Source: Pogostemon cablin (lineage: Eukaryota > Streptophyta > Magnoliopsida > Lamiales > Lamiaceae). From it: a DNA stretch of 64,000 bases. The notes below the pieces were generated by a model. It had not been told where the DNA came from and made no database searches. It saw nothing but the letters and a program-made list of their open reading frames with translations. A program made the position numbers and the translations under genes. The stretch spans positions 8,978,985-9,042,984 of the forward strand of contig CM042985.1 in the NCBI GenBank assembly GCA_023678885.1, written 5' to 3'. Every line of letters begins with the position of its first letter. Within the stretch, counting starts at the first letter, position 1. This document shows, piece by piece, positions 60,300 to 64,000 of the stretch.

Positions 60300-61140
60300 T
60301 ACTATTTATTGATCTTCAAACTTTTGATAAATAAAACAAACCTAACATAATTACATAAACGAATACATTTAGAGGAAGAGTTAAAAAAAAAAAAACTGCT
60401 ACTCCTTTCATTCACACGAAGTCTTGATTTTTTTTTACACGTGAATTAAGATGATATTATTTTATAGTAGTAGATAATTATGTTAGTAATAAATGATGAT
60501 CATACACTATATAGGAAAAATTAATATTATTGAAATGAAAATCTAAAATAATAAGCACAAACATTTGTGTAAATCGAGTTCATGGCATAAACCTTATGGT
60601 CCCTCCTTTCAATCCTGTATACCTTATGGATTTTTAGAGTGTTTAAATTAAGGGGACCACATTGTTTAGGATATAAATACTATTTATAAGAGACTAATTC
60701 AATAATAAAATAATGATGTTTGGGTGAAAAGAGGGAATAATATTTTAAAGATAAAGTCTCTTATGAGACGGTAATTTTGTGAGATTGGTTGACCTATTGT
60801 TAAAATATCATTATTATATAGTTAAAATATGCTTGGTTAAAATATATTTTTCTAAAATGTGATGAATAATTAATTAAAATATGTTATTAGGGTATTATAT
60901 AGTATGATTCACTATAAATATATTTTAACTATAAGAATATATTTTAATTATATATTATTAAATATATTTTAATAATAAATCGATTCGTGTTATAACCCAT
61001 TTTGTATATTATTGTCTTACAAGAGGTATCTCGTTTAATACTATATTCCCGTGAGCAACTCTATTTTAAAGTGTTAATGAGATTATTCTCAAAGTGCACT
61101 TCAAAAAAAGGTGCACATTAGCAACCATCGGACGGCGACC
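60300..61140. other. AT-rich upstream region of the Rab gene
   Basis: There is a possible decayed MITE near 60600-60735 (TCCCTCCTTTCAATCC ... GAGGGAA) and a GAGACGGTAATTTTGTGAG repeat fragment near 60766. No gene is seen. Confidence 0.5.
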
Positions 61141-61161
61141 CTGTCAACCTCTGTCTCCCAA

Positions 61162-61313
61162 CAGGTTCTCTCTCTCTTTCTCTCTCTCTAAAATTATTAA
61201 TTACAAAAAAGCTGCCGATCTGTCCTGTCTACAATATTGACCTATCGTTTTGTATCTCTATACATATACGTATTTTTACAAGTATTCTTTCATCTTTCTC
61301 TCTCTCTCTGTGT
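61162..61313 (+). promoter_or_regulatory. CT-rich tracts in the RABE1 promoter/5' UTR
   Basis: TCTCTCTCTCTTTCTCTCTCTC near 61168-61189 and another CT run near 61295-61310 lie 150-300 bp upstream of the start codon. Such pyrimidine tracts are common near plant transcription starts. A possible 5' UTR intron ends at GATGCAG near 61359. Confidence 0.45.
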
Positions 61314-61456
61314 TTTTGTGTGTGACCATACGCGTGTGATGATCTAATTTGATGCAGATCTGGAATTAATTGTTGTTCAAAATCTACTATAGACCTCGGA
61401 TTGAGCAGTGACAGGGTGATTTCGAGGTATTTGTGAGGTATTGAATCGATAGGTCA

Positions 61457-63909
61457 ATGGCCGCACCACCGGCGAGGGCGCGAGCAGATTACGATTACCT
61501 CATCAAGCTTCTCCTCATCGGCGATAGCGGTAAGTATCACACGATACTATCGGTTTTACCTTGTCTTCATTGCAATGTTCTTCTTTTAGGCATTCACGCG
61601 TTAATTCCAGCGTCTGTTTGGAAAACTATGTTTTTGCTTGGATCTGTTGGTCGATGAGTGTCTGTGTATTGAATTAATTATTGGGCATCTGAATTTGCAA
61701 TATTGATCAGGCAAAAAAATGTTGGGAATATAGTGAAAGAGGGTTTATTTTAACTATTTATGTTAGAGTATATACCGTTTTTGGTGCGAGCAACATGTTT
61801 CCAGGCTGTATGCATTGTCGCCAAAGTACTCAAGTTTAAACGCAATGATATGGCGATATGCTTAACTTCTGTTAAGTTGCTGGATAACATCGTGTATGTG
61901 ATATTAAACTGTATTCAAAGTTTCAAACTTATCGATGTACTCTGTGCATGTGAACTCAAAGTTGTGTGAAATGACATTTCAACAGTCATGTTGCTTCTGT
62001 GGATTGCTTGATGTCCTCGGATGGGACTAAAGACAGTGTGTTCCGTGATAATACATAGAAGTTAAACATAATACTATTATGTTGAAATGTGAAGCTAAAC
62101 TGCCTTTGCATATCGTTGCAATGATGAAAGTGACAACATATGTCTCTATACTTGCTCACACGTAGATAACGAGAATGTCTTTGCCCTATCAAGGCTCCAA
62201 GATAAAAGGATGAACTAGGAAAACTGCAATCACTGCTAGAAATATCCTTCTCTGCTTTGATGAGCTGTATAAGCTTGTAGATTTTTGATTATGTGTCATA
62301 ATAAGGTTTAAATGTGACAGCCATGATCTGTTTAATATTGGACATTTCACTTTTTCTACCATTCACCAAGGTTTAAATTTTTTAACTGGGGATGAGGTTG
62401 CTATTTTTTACTCAGTATGCTTATCTCGTGGCCTTAGGTTGACACAAGTTCTTAGATTATGCTTAAACCATAACATGGAATATGAAACATCTGGTTTTCT
62501 TTGATGTTAAATCTAAATAATGACACGACCGAATTTGAGTTATGCACTCCTTTGCATTATCCCACTGGGGTTCTCTTGCTTAATGTTTTATTGAGGGTTA
62601 TTCGTACTTGCCTATTTTAGAACAATTATTATAGTACAATGTTCACCTAGAGCGTGTGGAACAATGACAGATGGTCTGCACACACTGTGTGTTGCCCTAG
62701 CTTTACATGATAAGTTGCGTACCTTTACATTGTCGTCAAATAAGTGCATGTCTCATTATTAATGTTTTGTCTTGTACTAAGACATGTGCTGTCTCAATCA
62801 TCATCAATCTTTTACTTGTGGGGGTGGTCTTCTGGAAGGGACGGTGCAGTAAGAAAAAATTGTGCAATAATTGAAGTCAATGAGAAATACACAAGGTTTT
62901 GTGTTAGTCAATTATGTTATTGCGATGCATTTTGTATAAGGTTATTCACATCAATAATTTTTCTTTCAATATAGTGTATTTTGTAAACGTGGATAAGCAC
63001 AAGTGGAAGTTTTCAGACGAACATTGATTTGCTTTTTTCTTCACACCATGGCAGAATTATTAACAAGACGTGTTTGGACGTTGCATCATTATATCCATTT
63101 AGAATGAATATTCAATGAAAATGAATGGAAATGGATTGAACATCTTTTTTTTTTTTGGTGATACACTTCTTAATTTTAACTCTGCTTTTGGGCCAAGTTG
63201 ACGAGGTTGTGGCAAAGGGACCTCTTTGTACCTGGTTCTTACCTCTTTGGCTGCAGCTTCTACTGATGTCTCTGTTCCAGGCATTGGGGTGCCCATGGTT
63301 TCCCCAGTGCTTAGCACAGCTGTGAGGGTCCTGAGAACCTCACCATAGTGAGGTTCTTAATTACTGTAAAAATAATTATATTTAACTCTGTATACATTTT
63401 ACTGCATTTTTTATGCACAACAATTTACAGAAGTTATTCACAGCAATACATTTGATTTGAATATGGTTATGTTTTCTCTATGTATTACTGCACTTTGTAA
63501 TTCAACATTACGCATTACCTGGTGACTTATCTGCCCTATGAGGAATATATATCTCTTAATTACTCTAGAAAAATATATATTTTTTCCATTAATGGACTAG
63601 TAAATTTGCTTTAAAATTTATGCTTAATGCCTTCTGCCTTGTCTTTGTGTTTTTAACCTCCAGGTGTGGGCAAGAGTTGTCTTCTTTTGCGATTTTCTGA
63701 TGGTTCTTTCACGACTAGTTTCATTACCACCATTGGGTAAGATTTCAGAGGTGAAACCTATCTTTAATCTATTCTGATTCTGATTTGAGGTGTAAATATC
63801 ATCTGTAGAATTGACTTTAAGATAAGAACTGTTGAACTTGACGGAAAACGGATCAAGCTTCAAATATGGGATACTGCTGGCCAAGAACGATTCCGCACAA
63901 TCACTACAG
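61457..63909 (+). CDS. RABE1: RABE1/Rab8-type small GTPase, first three exons (continues beyond window)
   Basis: Exons so far are 61457-61529, 63664-63736 and 63809-63909, phases joining throughout; the fourth exon lies beyond the window. The protein begins [20 protein letters not shown]. The P-loop GDSGVGKS spans the first splice junction. Switch I contains [16 protein letters not shown], and [14 protein letters not shown] is the switch II region. The [17 protein letters not shown] start and IDFKIR are specific to the plant RABE (Rab8) group, which acts in Golgi-to-plasma-membrane secretion. Intron 1 is 2134 bp. Nothing is missing from the visible part. Confidence 0.95.
63334..63357. repeat. 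Perfect 10-bp inverted repeat in RABE1 intron 1
   Basis: AGAACCTCAC and GTGAGGTTCT are separated by CATA. The preceding 63140-63330 stretch is less AT-rich than the intron around it and may be a retroposed fragment. Confidence 0.7.
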
Positions 63910-64000
63910 GTAGATTCCTTTTTGGTCTTTTCATGAAGAAGTTCTATTTATTTGTATATTTTCTTATGATCCTGCGGGTAGGGTTTAGGATATATTTCTT

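Noticed and set aside
60590..60740. Another Stowaway-like MITE
   Set aside because: TCCCTCCTTTCAATCC and GAGGGAA resemble the ends, but pairing and TA flanks are too weak to call.

Overview
This window is a stretch of plant nuclear chromosome, most likely a eudicot. The genes have GT-AG introns, the spacer DNA is very AT-rich, and the repeats are plant-type: Stowaway-like MITEs with CTCCCTCCGTCCC ends, PIF/Harbinger, hAT, CACTA, a Ty1/copia element and a tRNA-derived SINE. I cannot fix the species from the sequence alone.

Seven genes look real. They are a THO4/ALY mRNA-export adaptor (+, 2455-6333); a conserved plant protein of unknown function in 11 exons (-, 7330-11891); an ACR9-like ACT-domain protein (+, 29420-33329) carrying a one-base frameshift; two tandem actin-depolymerizing factor genes (-, 34394-36164 and 37396-39206) whose products differ by one residue; cytosolic ribosomal protein uS8/S15a (+, 53718-54322); and the first exons of a RABE1/Rab8-type GTPase (+, from 61457, running off the right edge). 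Exon limits were read by eye from splice sites, reading phase and protein conservation.

The rest is repeats and gene relics. 12.4-16.7 kb holds two back-to-back Stowaway-like MITEs, a hAT-like element with a perfect 8-bp target duplication, a 100-bp TA tract and a small CACTA element. 17-24.5 kb holds a dead FtsH-like gene, a decayed PIF/Harbinger element (ORF1 plus transposase) between two ~340-bp direct repeats, and a field of repeated CATGTCCGCC-type motifs. 25.5-27.1 kb holds an EF-hand fragment and a broken CUL3 fragment. 33.9-40.3 kb is the ADF tandem duplication, with a later hAT insertion in one copy. 43.9-45.5 kb is a patch of short tandem duplications. 45526-50986 is a complete copia element with equal-length LTRs and a perfect 5-bp target duplication but a broken polyprotein. 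54.6-60.3 kb holds a Helitron-type 3' end, more Stowaway-like MITEs, two SINEs and a GC-rich hAT-like element.

The genes do not form a pathway; they are unrelated housekeeping and cytoskeletal genes separated by transposon-rich DNA. I see no operon, CRISPR or phage-like system. The points most worth following are the uncharacterized conserved gene, the ADF duplication, the frameshifted ACR9 gene, and several structured repeat arrays that may be transposase-binding regions.
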